DNA of 64,000 bases from Dyadobacter sp. CY347 (GTDB taxonomy: Bacteria; Bacteroidota; Bacteroidia; Cytophagales; Spirosomataceae), in assembly GCF_021502655.1 (NCBI RefSeq), contig NZ_JAKFFT010000004.1, positions 1,240,001 through 1,304,000 of the forward strand, given 5' to 3'. Below are positions 26,707 through 34,425 of this stretch, piece by piece. The first letter of the stretch is position 1; each line of letters opens with the position of its first letter. The position numbers and the translations under genes were made by a program. The notes under the pieces were generated by a model. It was not told where the DNA came from. It did not search any database and saw only the letters and a program-made list of their open reading frames with translations.

Positions 26707-27138
26707 ATGAAAGGTTTCAGACTCTCTTCCCGGGTTAATTTATGCTGGAAGGAACTCATCCGTTTTTCCCCGTTAAGGTTACTAGGTTCTTTATTACTGA
26801 TTTTATTTATGTCAGGATGTAAAGAGGATGAAATTGATCGTCAGCAAGTTATTCTTGGCAAATGGGAAAATTTTTACTCCGGTAACGGAGAATATCAACC
26901 ACCCTACAAATCAAATGGATATTGGTATTTTCTTCCTGATAGTGTGCTATTAGAATTCGATTATGCAACAAAACAAACAAGAACTAGCAAATATTGGATT
27001 GATACACTTCTAAATGTTGGAATTCCAGGTGGAGACAGATCGTACTACACTCCGAAATTTTACGCTGACACAATGGAGCTAACTATTGAAAATAGAACAG
27101 CAATAAATTATATTTCAAAATGGAAGCGAATCGAATAA
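26707..27138 (+). CDS. Hypothetical lipoprotein, lipocalin-like
   Basis: A 143-residue protein with an unusually long leader: about 30 residues including a basic part, then a hydrophobic core ending in the lipobox LFMSGCKED. The mature part of about 105 residues starts VILGKWENFYSGNG and is rich in beta strands, as in the small lipocalin-like lipoproteins of Bacteroidota. An internal start nearer the hydrophobic core is not available as ATG. It is AT-rich compared with its neighbours. No function can be assigned; the lipocalin idea rests on the GKW block and size only. Confidence 0.55.
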   Translation: MKGFRLSSRVNLCWKELIRFSPLRLLGSLLLILFMSGCKEDEIDRQQVILGKWENFYSGNGEYQPPYKSNGYWYFLPDSVLLEFDYATKQTRTSKYWIDTLLNVGIPGGDRSYYTPKFYADTMELTIENRTAINYISKWKRIE

Positions 27139-27196
27139 CGTATTTACGATCTATCGAGCCTTGCTGAAATACACCTGCATTTTAAAACAACTATAT

Positions 27197-27922
27197 ATGG
27201 AACCGGATTACTGGCCTGATGATGAGACTCCTTTTGTTAACGAAGAATGTGGTGATACGATGTGGAACGATGAGAATCTGAATCCACCGAAAAAGCAGGA
27301 GAATTATGCGTCTGTGGCTTTTACGGAGGAAGTAAAAGCTTTGCAGGAGCGCTTCGGAAGCCGAAAGGCATATGCCCATTTGGAACAGAAAGCGCCGGGA
27401 ACCGGGCTCAGAGACAGCGAAAAGGATTTTATTAAGGATCGGGACAGTTTTTATATTGCAAGTATTGGTGAAAACGGATTTCCCTACGTTCAGCACAGAG
27501 GCGGTAAGAAAGGGTTTCTCCACATGATTGATCCCGTTACATTAGGGTTTGCAGACTTGCGGGGTAACAAGCAATACATTACGGTGGGCAATACCAACAC
27601 CCATCCGAAAGTGTCCATTATCCTGATGGATTATGCCCATCAGGCGCGCTTAAAGATTTATGCCGAATTAGAAACGGTGGACATTAACAGCCATCCGGAT
27701 CTAGCTGGCCTGGTAATTCCAGAGGGTTATCAACACCTTGCAGAACGGATTATTCTTCTTCATGTAATCGCTTTTGACTGGAATTGTCCAAAGTATATCA
27801 CGCCCCGTTATTCGGTCGAAGAAATTAACGAAATGCTTACTCCTTTGCAGGAACATGTCAAAGAACTTGAAGCGGAAGTCCTCCGGCTAAAAGGGAATCA
27901 GCAGTCTGCCGATAATCGATAA
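27197..27922 (+). CDS. Pyridoxamine 5'-phosphate oxidase-like FMN-binding split-barrel protein
   Basis: A soluble protein of about 241 residues starting MEPDYWPDDET. The middle (residues about 75-190) is the FMN-binding split barrel: SFYIASIGENGFPYVQHRGG, then FLHMIDPVTLGFADLRGNKQYITVGN, then VSIILMDYAHQARLKIYAELE. The C-terminus forms a helix with coiled-coil heptads (EEINEMLTPLQEHVKELEAEVLRLKG). Such proteins of the PNPOx-like group reduce or bind flavin-linked substrates; no specific reaction can be given. The frame is open 12 codons upstream, but the acidic MEPDYW start suits the family. It stands alone. Confidence 0.82.
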   Translation: MEPDYWPDDETPFVNEECGDTMWNDENLNPPKKQENYASVAFTEEVKALQERFGSRKAYAHLEQKAPGTGLRDSEKDFIKDRDSFYIASIGENGFPYVQHRGGKKGFLHMIDPVTLGFADLRGNKQYITVGNTNTHPKVSIILMDYAHQARLKIYAELETVDINSHPDLAGLVIPEGYQHLAERIILLHVIAFDWNCPKYITPRYSVEEINEMLTPLQEHVKELEAEVLRLKGNQQSADNR

Positions 27923-27999
27923 TTTTAAAATTGCGGTATGGCAAGTGACGACGCCTGGGGAAATTTAAGGGCAGTTGGATCAGGTACAATTATAGAGTA

Positions 28000-29256
28000 G
28001 TGGGCACAAAAAAATTATTGTCCATCATCTTGATCTCGAAAACGCAAAGTCCGGAACCTCAGCATGCTGACGTGACATTCGTCTCTAACAGCATCGGCCG
28101 TCATTTTTCATCTTGTAAAGTTTGCGTTATAGTCCCTGTCCGCAACGAAGCAAGTCATTTGCATCAAACCCTTGAAGCATTACGCAATCAAACGGATGGG
28201 AGCGGACAACCGCTTCCACGGGGCACATATGAGGTAATTGTTTTGGTCAATAACAGTTCCGACGACTCTTTCCAGATCGTTACCCGCTATGCACAAGCTT
28301 TCCCGGCATTTGGGCTTTCGGCGGGAAATATTGCATTACCGAAAGACCAGGCACATATTGGCACGGTGAGGCGTTTGCTGATGGACGAAGCATATAAAAG
28401 ATTAACCTTATCAGGATCTGATGATGGCATTATTGCATCCACCGATGGCGACACCATTGTTGATAGCCAATGGGTTTTTCAGATTATGGCGGAAATCGCA
28501 AAAGGGAATGATGCCGTCGGTGGCAGAATTTTGACGCATAAAAACGAACAAATTGCACGTCTGTATCATCTGAGAGACGTAACCTACCGCTGCTTGCTAA
28601 CGCATGCCGAATGCCTGGTTGATCCGCAGGTTCACAATCCTTATCCGCGTCATTTTCAATATTTTGCGGCTAACATGGCCGTTACTTGTAAAATGTATGC
28701 GCAGGCAGGGAAGCTACCCATTTTGCCGTTTTTGGAAGATGTGGCATTTTACAAAGCATTGCTGAACCAGGATGCCAGGATCCGCAACAGCTTTCATGTT
28801 AAAGTTTACACATCCACCCGAACCGATGGCCGCGTGGAAATCGGGTTCTCCGAGCAGCTCAGGAAGTGGCAGCAAGACGAGGAAAAGGCCGAAACGCAAA
28901 TGGTGGAAGACGTTACCTTGCTTATCAGCACGTTCCGTTTAAGAAACATGCTCCGGCGTTGCTGGTCCAAATATCAGCAGACAAAAAGGATTGATGCGAA
29001 TGAACTGGATCATATCACTTCACATTTGCAAATGGACACAGATCGGCTGGAATCGGCATTGGTAAATTCAACCTATTTCGGACCGTTATGGAGTATGCTC
29101 CATTCCTATTACAAAGAGACGAATGGAGCTATGGCATTACAGCCCATTGATCAGGCGATTGCCCAATTACGTGCTTTTATCAACAAACCGGATGTTACTG
29201 TTTTTCAAAAGAGTCCAAACGGTAATTCTCTTCTCGGTGGCTATGCACGTGTTTAA
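28000..29256 (+). CDS. Family 2 glycosyltransferase
   Basis: A 418-residue GT-A fold glycosyltransferase. After a variable 35-residue N-terminus comes CVIVPVRNEASHLHQTLEAL, the nucleotide-sugar motif, and then the metal-binding acidic pair in STDGDTIVDSQWVF. The C-terminal half is helical. There is no membrane segment, so it is cytosolic. No ATG precedes the GT2 core, and a GTG at 28000 is the probable start. It is convergent with a methyltransferase/deacetylase/dehydrogenase operon and shares 62 bases with the methyltransferase gene tail. The same four families occur together in other bacteria, as I recall, so they may work on one glycolipid or amino-sugar product; donor and acceptor are unknown. 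Confidence 0.85.
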   Translation: MGTKKLLSIILISKTQSPEPQHADVTFVSNSIGRHFSSCKVCVIVPVRNEASHLHQTLEALRNQTDGSGQPLPRGTYEVIVLVNNSSDDSFQIVTRYAQAFPAFGLSAGNIALPKDQAHIGTVRRLLMDEAYKRLTLSGSDDGIIASTDGDTIVDSQWVFQIMAEIAKGNDAVGGRILTHKNEQIARLYHLRDVTYRCLLTHAECLVDPQVHNPYPRHFQYFAANMAVTCKMYAQAGKLPILPFLEDVAFYKALLNQDARIRNSFHVKVYTSTRTDGRVEIGFSEQLRKWQQDEEKAETQMVEDVTLLISTFRLRNMLRRCWSKYQQTKRIDANELDHITSHLQMDTDRLESALVNSTYFGPLWSMLHSYYKETNGAMALQPIDQAIAQLRAFINKPDVTVFQKSPNGNSLLGGYARV

Positions 29257-29788
29257 GCGGTTTGGACTGGCCGCTTGCGGCAAGAAATAGTTCATGCACC
29301 TGGTCACCGGTCAATGGGTAGTCGTGCACTTCCGGGGTCCAGTGAACGAGCAGTAACTGCCCGCCTTTTTCCAAATGTGCCAAAATCTTTTCCATTAACT
29401 TTTCAAGATCAGGCATAGCAAAATAATAGCCCACTTCTGACATCAGGATCAGATCGAACTGCTGATCCGGAAACTGTTCAGGAACAGCCATTTTCTCAAT
29501 CTGCACATGTTTAGAGCCTTCCAACCGTGCACGCGCTTTCACGAGTGGCGCTTCTGCTGCGTCTACTGAAAGTAACGCATCGCATTTCGGAGCGAGCATT
29601 TCGGTAAGCACGCCTATGGAACAGCCGATTTCAAAAGCATTGTGATAATGCGCCTTCGTCAGTGCCTGAATTGTCGTTTTGTATTTATTCAACTCATACT
29701 CACTGGTTTCAAAATTCCAGGGATCGTTGCTGTTGCGGTAAACGTCATTGAAGTAATCTTCCGGTAATGTTTGTTTTTGATCTGACAT
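29195..29788 (-). CDS. Class I SAM-dependent methyltransferase, NodS-like
   Basis: A 197-residue Rossmann methyltransferase. The NodS-type N-terminus EDYFNDVYRNSNDPWNFETSEYE is clear, followed by motif I (FEIGCSIGVLTEMLA), the acidic end of strand beta2 (LLSVDAAEAPL) and FDLILMSEVGYYF. NodS N-methylates the deacetylated amino-sugar end of rhizobial Nod factors, after NodB deacetylation; here a PIG-L deacetylase gene lies 12 bases upstream, which gives a parallel order of reactions. That is inference. The last 62 bases lie opposite the end of the glycosyltransferase gene. It is the last gene of a three-gene operon. Confidence 0.87.
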   Translation of the reverse strand: MSDQKQTLPEDYFNDVYRNSNDPWNFETSEYELNKYKTTIQALTKAHYHNAFEIGCSIGVLTEMLAPKCDALLSVDAAEAPLVKARARLEGSKHVQIEKMAVPEQFPDQQFDLILMSEVGYYFAMPDLEKLMEKILAHLEKGGQLLLVHWTPEVHDYPLTGDQVHELFLAASGQSKPLKHVHSHREENYRLDSFEKQ

Positions 29789-29800
29789 GGCTTATTGTTT

Positions 29801-30544
29801 TTATCTCTCTAAAAATATTTCAAAACGGTTATCAAAATGCGCCAAAACCTCGGGGGACAATGTGAAACCTTCCGGATCGTCGTCTATCAGGGAAGTAGTC
29901 TGCGACAAATAAGCTTCCACGGCCGTTTTCTTATAATCCTGCGCAATTTCAATGTCCACTTTCCAGATTTTACCTTCACCCGCGACGGGTAAGTCATCCG
30001 AACCAGCCCGTTCCCAGAGCCAGATAAAATATTCAAATTTCCTAATCGCGTAGGGGGCGGCTTGAACAGCTTGATTCACAATTTGCCACGTCGCCCGATG
30101 GTCGGGATGCGGATCGCGTTGCCAGGGAGTGAAAATGGTTTTGGGTTCAAAGTGATTTAAAACTGATTTAAAAGCATTCACTGCATCCTGAAAATCAGGC
30201 GCCTCAGCAGTAGGAAGACGTCCATCTTGGAGTCGCAGAAATGTAATGTCATTCTTGCCAACTCCTAAAATCGCCAGTGCTTCAACCGATTCATTTTCGC
30301 GAAGACTAACCAATTTTTCAAACGGATATTTTTTAGAATTGGGATGTGATTTGCTTCCGTCCGTTACAAAAACCACATGCACCGGAATGTCCATTTGTTT
30401 TAATAAATAAATGATCCCACCGCAACCGAGCGACTCGTCATCCTGATGTGGCGCTACGATCAGTGTCTTGCCCAGCAGTTGTTGTTCAGCCGGTAAAAGC
30501 ACCGGTGCGTGGTCATAGAAAGTGGCCTCTTGTGCTAGTCCCAA
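29801..30544 (-). CDS. PIG-L (LmbE-like) family deacetylase
   Basis: A 247-residue zinc-dependent N-deacetylase. The metal site is in LIVAPHQDDESLGCGG (His, Asp-Asp) with a later His in RDPHPDHRATWQ. Members remove acetyl groups from GlcNAc-type sugars, for instance in GPI, mycothiol, bacillithiol and glycopeptide synthesis. The gene overlaps the end of the acyl-CoA dehydrogenase gene by 10 bases and is followed by the NodS-like gene after 12 bases. It is a normal length. Cytosolic location is inferred from the absence of a signal peptide. The substrate could be a GlcNAc-containing product of the convergent glycosyltransferase, which is untested. Confidence 0.9.
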   Translation of the reverse strand: MGLAQEATFYDHAPVLLPAEQQLLGKTLIVAPHQDDESLGCGGIIYLLKQMDIPVHVVFVTDGSKSHPNSKKYPFEKLVSLRENESVEALAILGVGKNDITFLRLQDGRLPTAEAPDFQDAVNAFKSVLNHFEPKTIFTPWQRDPHPDHRATWQIVNQAVQAAPYAIRKFEYFIWLWERAGSDDLPVAGEGKIWKVDIEIAQDYKKTAVEAYLSQTTSLIDDDPEGFTLSPEVLAHFDNRFEIFLER

Positions 30545-31671
30545 AGTGTTCTGGTATTTTGTTGGTTCAAAACATATTTTCCGACAGACATCAGCGCAGC
30601 ATCCGGCGCGGGTTGTCGTAAGTAAGTGGTAAGGTCGCGGTGCACACGTTCGAGCACGCCGGGCCGCATCAAGCCACGCGATCCCACTGATCTTTCAGCC
30701 AGTTGCATGGCTCGCAAGCAGATATCTTCAATTACCGTCCGGGTCATATTGGCATAGGCAAGCAACTTCTCCGTCGCATCGGGCGTACCAGCCCATTTAT
30801 CATGATTTGCTCCCGCCTGGTTAAGCCATAGGTTTCCTGTTTCAATCAAATGAGTGATTTCTGCCATTCTGGTGCTTTGGAATGGATCATCGGTGCGGTT
30901 TACCTCTTTGAGAAAACGGTGCGTCTCTTCCAAAATCGCTTCTGCGCCGCCCAGTTGAACGGCTGCAAACCGCAATGCTCCCGCGCCAAAATAAGGCTGA
31001 CGATAATAATCATCTGGCGCGCCCAGTAAATCTGCTTCTTCGATCTCAATACCCGTAAAATCCATTCGAAAACTAGCCGACGCCTTCATGCCCAGCGGTT
31101 TCCAGAAACTACTGTCTGCTTGAATGGCCTGCACTTTTTCGGTCGGGATAATGCACATTTGCCATCCTGTTTTGTCAGGTGAAATTAATTTTCCGGTTAC
31201 AAGCGGTCTGCCGATCCAGCCGGCTCCTGAGCAAAATGTTTTACATCCGCTCAGCCTGTAACGCCCATTGCCCAAGTCATGGATTTCCACACCGGCAGCA
31301 TCCTGCGTATTCCAGACGCCAAACAGATTTTCATCCGCATCATTATTCCAATGCTGTTTTTGTGCCTCGTTTCCAAAAAGAAAAATCAGGTAAAGCGCAT
31401 TGATATGCCCTTCATAAATCCGGCCAACAGGTAAACTAGCCCTGCCAACGGATTTCAGGAGCTGCAATAAATCGGAAGTCTGGGATTGATCAAAGCTAAA
31501 AGCATGATCAGGAAGCGTGATGGTAAGCAGCCCTGAGTTCCTCAGCAAGGCAAATTCCTGCTCGGGAAAGCAGCCATCATGATCTGACTTAACTGAAAAT
31601 TGTGCGATTTCAGCCAACAACCGCTCCGTAGATGAATCATTTTGAGTTTGGAAATGTGCTGTATCGATCAT
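30535..31671 (-). CDS. Acyl-CoA/acyl-ACP dehydrogenase family protein
   Basis: A 378-residue flavoprotein with the three-part acyl-CoA dehydrogenase fold: an N-terminal helical domain (residues 1-110), a middle beta domain (about 120-220, with LSGCKTFCSGAGWIGRPLVTG) and a C-terminal helical domain (about 230-375, with RSVGSRGLMRPGVLERVHRDL). It would oxidise an acyl or related thioester using FAD. Its position as the first gene of a tight operon with a deacetylase and a methyltransferase is unlike fatty acid degradation genes and points to a biosynthetic or modifying role. No electron-transfer flavoprotein gene is near. Family assignment is firm; substrate is not. Confidence 0.87.
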   Translation of the reverse strand: MIDTAHFQTQNDSSTERLLAEIAQFSVKSDHDGCFPEQEFALLRNSGLLTITLPDHAFSFDQSQTSDLLQLLKSVGRASLPVGRIYEGHINALYLIFLFGNEAQKQHWNNDADENLFGVWNTQDAAGVEIHDLGNGRYRLSGCKTFCSGAGWIGRPLVTGKLISPDKTGWQMCIIPTEKVQAIQADSSFWKPLGMKASASFRMDFTGIEIEEADLLGAPDDYYRQPYFGAGALRFAAVQLGGAEAILEETHRFLKEVNRTDDPFQSTRMAEITHLIETGNLWLNQAGANHDKWAGTPDATEKLLAYANMTRTVIEDICLRAMQLAERSVGSRGLMRPGVLERVHRDLTTYLRQPAPDAALMSVGKYVLNQQNTRTLWD

Positions 31672-31816
31672 CTATCGGGATTTAACAAGGCCGTTATGGT
31701 GCTTTTTATATTAAGTTACCATCGTCTGCTAAAAGCGTACCACAATATGCTGGCTTACAAAACGGAGTTGTCATTCGAATTCGGGATCTCCCAAAGTTTC
31801 AAAGGCCAAAAGGAAA

Positions 31817-32260
31817 TCACACCAATTCTCCACTGATATTCCCGATCAGCTTGTAAAGCAGCTCGTGCAGTGCAACTGCTTCCTCCATGCTAATGCCCAT
31901 GTGCTCGCCGAACTGCTGCGCCACTTGTGGTGCTTCTGCTTTGAGGGCTTTGCCCTCGGCGGTGAGGGAAACTAACACGCTGCGTTCATCTTTTTCGGAG
32001 CGGGTGCGTCCCACCAGGCCCGCTTCCTGCATCCGCTTGAGTAGTGGTGTAAGCGTATTAGATTGCAGGAAGAGTTTTTCGGAAAGGGTCTTAACGGGCA
32101 CATTATCGTTTTCCCATAGTACAAGCATTACCAGATACTGCGGGTAGGTGAGGCCGAGTTTATCCAGCACCGGTTGGTAGCATTGGGTTACCAGCCGCGA
32201 TGCTGCATATAAGGGAAAGCAGATCTGGTTTTCCAGTTTCAGTAATTCATCTGTGTCCAT
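31817..32260 (-). CDS. MarR family regulator, OhrR-like
   Basis: A regulator of about 147 residues starting MDTDELLKLENQICFPLYAAS. Cys14 sits where the peroxide-sensing Cys of OhrR proteins lies (Cys15 in Bacillus subtilis OhrR), and the following YPQYLVMLVLWE and winged-helix block QSNTLTPLLKRMQEAGLVGRTRSEKDERSV match OhrR. On oxidation such repressors leave DNA. The frame is open 30 codons upstream into the DoxX gene, but the family starts here. It follows the DoxX gene after 32 bases. The usual ohr target is absent; the likely target is the promoter of its own operon, which has MarR-type palindromes. Confidence 0.87.
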   Translation of the reverse strand: MDTDELLKLENQICFPLYAASRLVTQCYQPVLDKLGLTYPQYLVMLVLWENDNVPVKTLSEKLFLQSNTLTPLLKRMQEAGLVGRTRSEKDERSVLVSLTAEGKALKAEAPQVAQQFGEHMGISMEEAVALHELLYKLIGNISGELV

Positions 32261-32292
32261 AGCATTTGCGGCTTGTATTTCGTCTGTTATAC

Positions 32293-32715
32293 TCAACTGA
32301 TCCACCTTTTCTTCGCCCAGGCAATCGAACCGGTTGACCATAGCGCCCACAGCACCAGCACTGGCTGGAAAAACAAGCGGATTAGCCTTGCACGGTCAGT
32401 ATTTAGCCCGAAAGCATAGACCCGATTCAGATATTGGGCAATGTTGCCTGGGAAGATCAGGACGTAAAACAGCGCAAGCGCCATCCCGACCCATACTTTC
32501 TGTCTCGCAAGGAAAACCATCGCCAACCCAAAAGCTACCTCTAAAATTCCAGACAAAAGAACTACGAAATCTTTATCCAGGGGAACCCACTGGGGCACCT
32601 GCGCCTGAAATTCGGCACGCTGAAAGGTCAGATGCCCGATGCCTGCGAGAAGCATGAATAGTCCCAGAATCACCCGGAAGATATTTTGTGCCATGCTGGT
32701 GTTTGTATTTTGCAT
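32293..32715 (-). CDS. DoxX family membrane protein
   Basis: A 140-residue inner-membrane protein with four hydrophobic segments and the DoxX core FRVILGLFMLLAGIGHLTF, then LLSGILEVAFGLAMVFL and LALFYVLIFPGNIAQYLN. DoxX-like proteins take part in quinone-linked redox or thiol stress reactions in some bacteria; here the role is unknown. It leads an operon with the OhrR-like regulator. The promoter region holds two MarR-type operator-like sites, so peroxide-controlled expression is likely by inference. Confidence 0.85.
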   Translation of the reverse strand: MQNTNTSMAQNIFRVILGLFMLLAGIGHLTFQRAEFQAQVPQWVPLDKDFVVLLSGILEVAFGLAMVFLARQKVWVGMALALFYVLIFPGNIAQYLNRVYAFGLNTDRARLIRLFFQPVLVLWALWSTGSIAWAKKRWIS

Positions 32716-32742
32716 ATTCAGTCTCTTTTATATGATGATTTA

Positions 32743-32779
32743 TATCGTACAAGATTATATCGTGCACGATACAAAATTA
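32743..32779 (-). promoter_or_regulatory. Promoter and tandem MarR-type operators of the DoxX-OhrR operon
   Basis: TATCGTGCACGATA (32758-32771) is a perfect 14-base palindrome; a second, imperfect copy TATCGTACAAGATTA starts 15 bases away at 32743. On the minus strand an exact -7 element TAATTTTG (32779-32772) abuts the perfect palindrome, so it covers the transcription start. OhrR/MarR repressors bind such sites. The sites are seen; the binding protein is inferred from the neighbouring gene. Confidence 0.6.
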
Positions 32780-33001
32780 GTAAATATTGTCGATTGTGTG
32801 GCTTCTTATGCGCTCTAATATTGATGAAGTTGACGCAGGAAGATCTGCCTGCTCTTACCAAAGAAGCAGATAAATTACAGGTAGTATAAGGTGAAAGATT
32901 TTCGATTTGTTATCTAATTGGCTAACTTTATATAATCTTATCACACTATATCAGCAATGAGCGAAAAGTTTATCAGGGCTATTTTAAAACTCAATATTTC
33001 G

Positions 33002-33313
33002 ATGAACAACGGACCTCTAAATAAGAAACTAACATCATTTACGGCACATCTCGACGACCAATACGGAAAGCGAGGAGCCGCCGAGAGAGAGCAATACGAA
33101 GAAGAGTTTGAAGCCTTCAAATTAGGAGCTATGATTCAGGAATTGCGGAAGAAACAAGGTTTAACATAAGCACAACTTGCCGACAAATGTGGTACGACGA
33201 AAACGTATATTTCACGCATCGAAAATAATGCAAGTGATATCAGGCTCTCGACCTTAATGCGGATTGTCAGGGAGGGTTTAGGTGGAAATTTAAAGTTGAG
33301 TGTAAAGTATTAG
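33002..33313 (+). pseudogene. HigA-type XRE antitoxin, interrupted by an in-frame stop
   Basis: The frame reads KKLTSFTAHLDDQYGKRGAA, then EEEFEAFKLGAMIQELRKKQGLT, and meets TAA at 33167-33169. It goes on in the same frame as AQLADKCGTTKTYISRIENN, then ASDIRLSTLMRIVREGLGG and NLKLSVKY to TAG 33311-33313. Family members read 'LTQ-x-QLA', so the stop is exactly where Gln stands; one change, CAA to TAA, is enough. Together it is a complete HigA-like antitoxin of about 103 residues. An upstream in-frame ATG at 32957 also exists. No intact HigB toxin lies upstream; a fragment reading MKLTQEDLPALTKEADKLQ (about 32824-32889) may be left from some other gene. Confidence 0.82.
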
Positions 33314-33358
33314 GGTCAATTTCGTAAGTTTCTCAGACTTGATTGCGATCGAAAATTC

Positions 33359-33400
33359 ATAGAGAAAATTATACAATTTGTATAATTTTCTCTATCTTTG
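33359..33400 (+). promoter_or_regulatory. 37-base perfect palindrome with -7 element upstream of the toxin-antitoxin pair
   Basis: Positions 33359-33395 form a perfect inverted repeat: 18-base arms (left arm begins ATAGAGAAAATTATACAA) around one T. The right end runs into TATCTTTG (33393-33400), an exact TAnnTTTG -7 element. The toxin ATG is 20 bases further on. Autorepression by the HTH antitoxin, as in other type II modules, is the natural reading. The palindrome and -7 are seen; the binding is inferred. Confidence 0.75.
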
Positions 33401-33419
33401 TATCAAACACACTAACTAA

Positions 33420-33941
33420 ATGAATGTATCTATTTTTCACGTCATTGATAAGCAGTTTATTAACGCGAAGATTGTTCCGCCTTCCGGCGTGGTACTGCCT
33501 TCTATAACGGATGGCTGGCGTTTCAACTTCAAGAAACATTCAAAGAAGCCAGGCTTCCAGGCTTATATCTTAGTTACCGAAGGCACGCCGAACATCATCG
33601 AAGGTTGCCTTATTTTTCAATTACGAGACACGGTCGAACCTTATATGGCGTATATCGAATTGGCTCCTCATAACAAAGGAAAGACGAAAACATATAAGCA
33701 TGTCGCAGGATGTTTAATTGCATTTGCGTGTCGATTAAGCTTTGTTTTAGGCATGGATCATTTTAAAGGATGGTTGACATTCGATGTGATTGAAGAGAGC
33801 AAAGAAGATGAAATGAAACTAATTGCAGTATATTGTACAAATTACGGTGCATTAAAGTGGGGCGAAACCACAATGGTAATTAGTCCCGAGATTGGCGAGA
33901 AATTGATCAATAAATTCTTAAACTACTCTCATGAAAAGTAA
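33420..33941 (+). CDS. GNAT-like N-acetyltransferase, putative toxin
   Basis: A 173-residue protein with a compact GNAT-like fold: an AYIELAPHNKGKTKTY stretch, then HVAGCLIAFACRLSFVLG, the helix after the acetyl-CoA loop, then FKGWLTFDVIEESKE and a final YCTNYGALKWGETTMVI. This set of features recalls small Bacteroidota proteins annotated as N-acetyltransferase that pair with an HTH protein. The 11-base overlap with the HTH gene and the palindromic promoter support a toxin-antitoxin pair. The classical Q/RxxGxG/A loop is replaced here by less canonical sequence, so enzymatic activity is uncertain. The target, such as a charged tRNA, is unknown. Confidence 0.6.
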   Translation: MNVSIFHVIDKQFINAKIVPPSGVVLPSITDGWRFNFKKHSKKPGFQAYILVTEGTPNIIEGCLIFQLRDTVEPYMAYIELAPHNKGKTKTYKHVAGCLIAFACRLSFVLGMDHFKGWLTFDVIEESKEDEMKLIAVYCTNYGALKWGETTMVISPEIGEKLINKFLNYSHEK

Positions 33942-34404
33942 AGAAATTCAGTTAAGTGATATTTGGAATGATGAAAAAAGAACTTCTTTAAAAGAATTTA
34001 TTACGACCCATTCCCAGAAACAATCAAAAGAGCAAAAGCTAAAAAACGAATTACTAGCGATACAATTCAAGATTGAGGACTATATATCGTCCGAACGCGT
34101 ATCTGATCCGTTGAGAATTATAGATTTCATAAAGTTATATCTCAAAACACTGAATGTGAGTCAGAAGAAATTAGCTGAGCTATTTGAAATGAAGGATAGC
34201 AATCTTCATAAATATTTGGTTGGTGAAAGAAAGTTAAATACGGACATTTTATTGAAATTGAGTTCATTTTCCAATCTTAATCCGGAATATTGGTTGAGGG
34301 TAGAAATCAAAAATGAATTATTTGAAATCAATAAAGAAAAAGATCACCTTAAATACTTTGAAAAATATAGCTATCATAATTTGTTGGCCATTTCTGACCA
34401 CTAG
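33931..34404 (+). CDS. XRE/HigA-like HTH antitoxin
   Basis: A 157-residue protein. The N-terminal half is helical and charged (KRTSLKEFITTHSQKQSKEQ), and the C-terminal half carries a Cro/CI-type helix-turn-helix: LNVSQKKLAELFEMKDSNLHKYLVGERKLNTDILLKLSSF. It ends in a charged helix. The start overlaps the toxin gene by 11 bases, so the pair is co-translated with the toxin gene first, as in higBA order. It is AT-rich, as acquired modules often are. Its most likely DNA target is the 37-base palindrome at 33359. Confidence 0.75.
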   Translation: MKSKEIQLSDIWNDEKRTSLKEFITTHSQKQSKEQKLKNELLAIQFKIEDYISSERVSDPLRIIDFIKLYLKTLNVSQKKLAELFEMKDSNLHKYLVGERKLNTDILLKLSSFSNLNPEYWLRVEIKNELFEINKEKDHLKYFEKYSYHNLLAISDH

Positions 34405-34425
34405 CTTTATTCCAGTGGCATACCC

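Noticed and set aside
32686..32889. A small plus-strand gene across the DoxX promoter
   Set aside because: Its first half lies over the DoxX gene and operators; only the last 20 residues look protein-like, so at best a fragment remains.
23447..33169. Genetic recoding of TAA as a sense codon
   Set aside because: All other genes in the window end properly at TAA, TAG or TGA, so two separate nonsense mutations are simpler.
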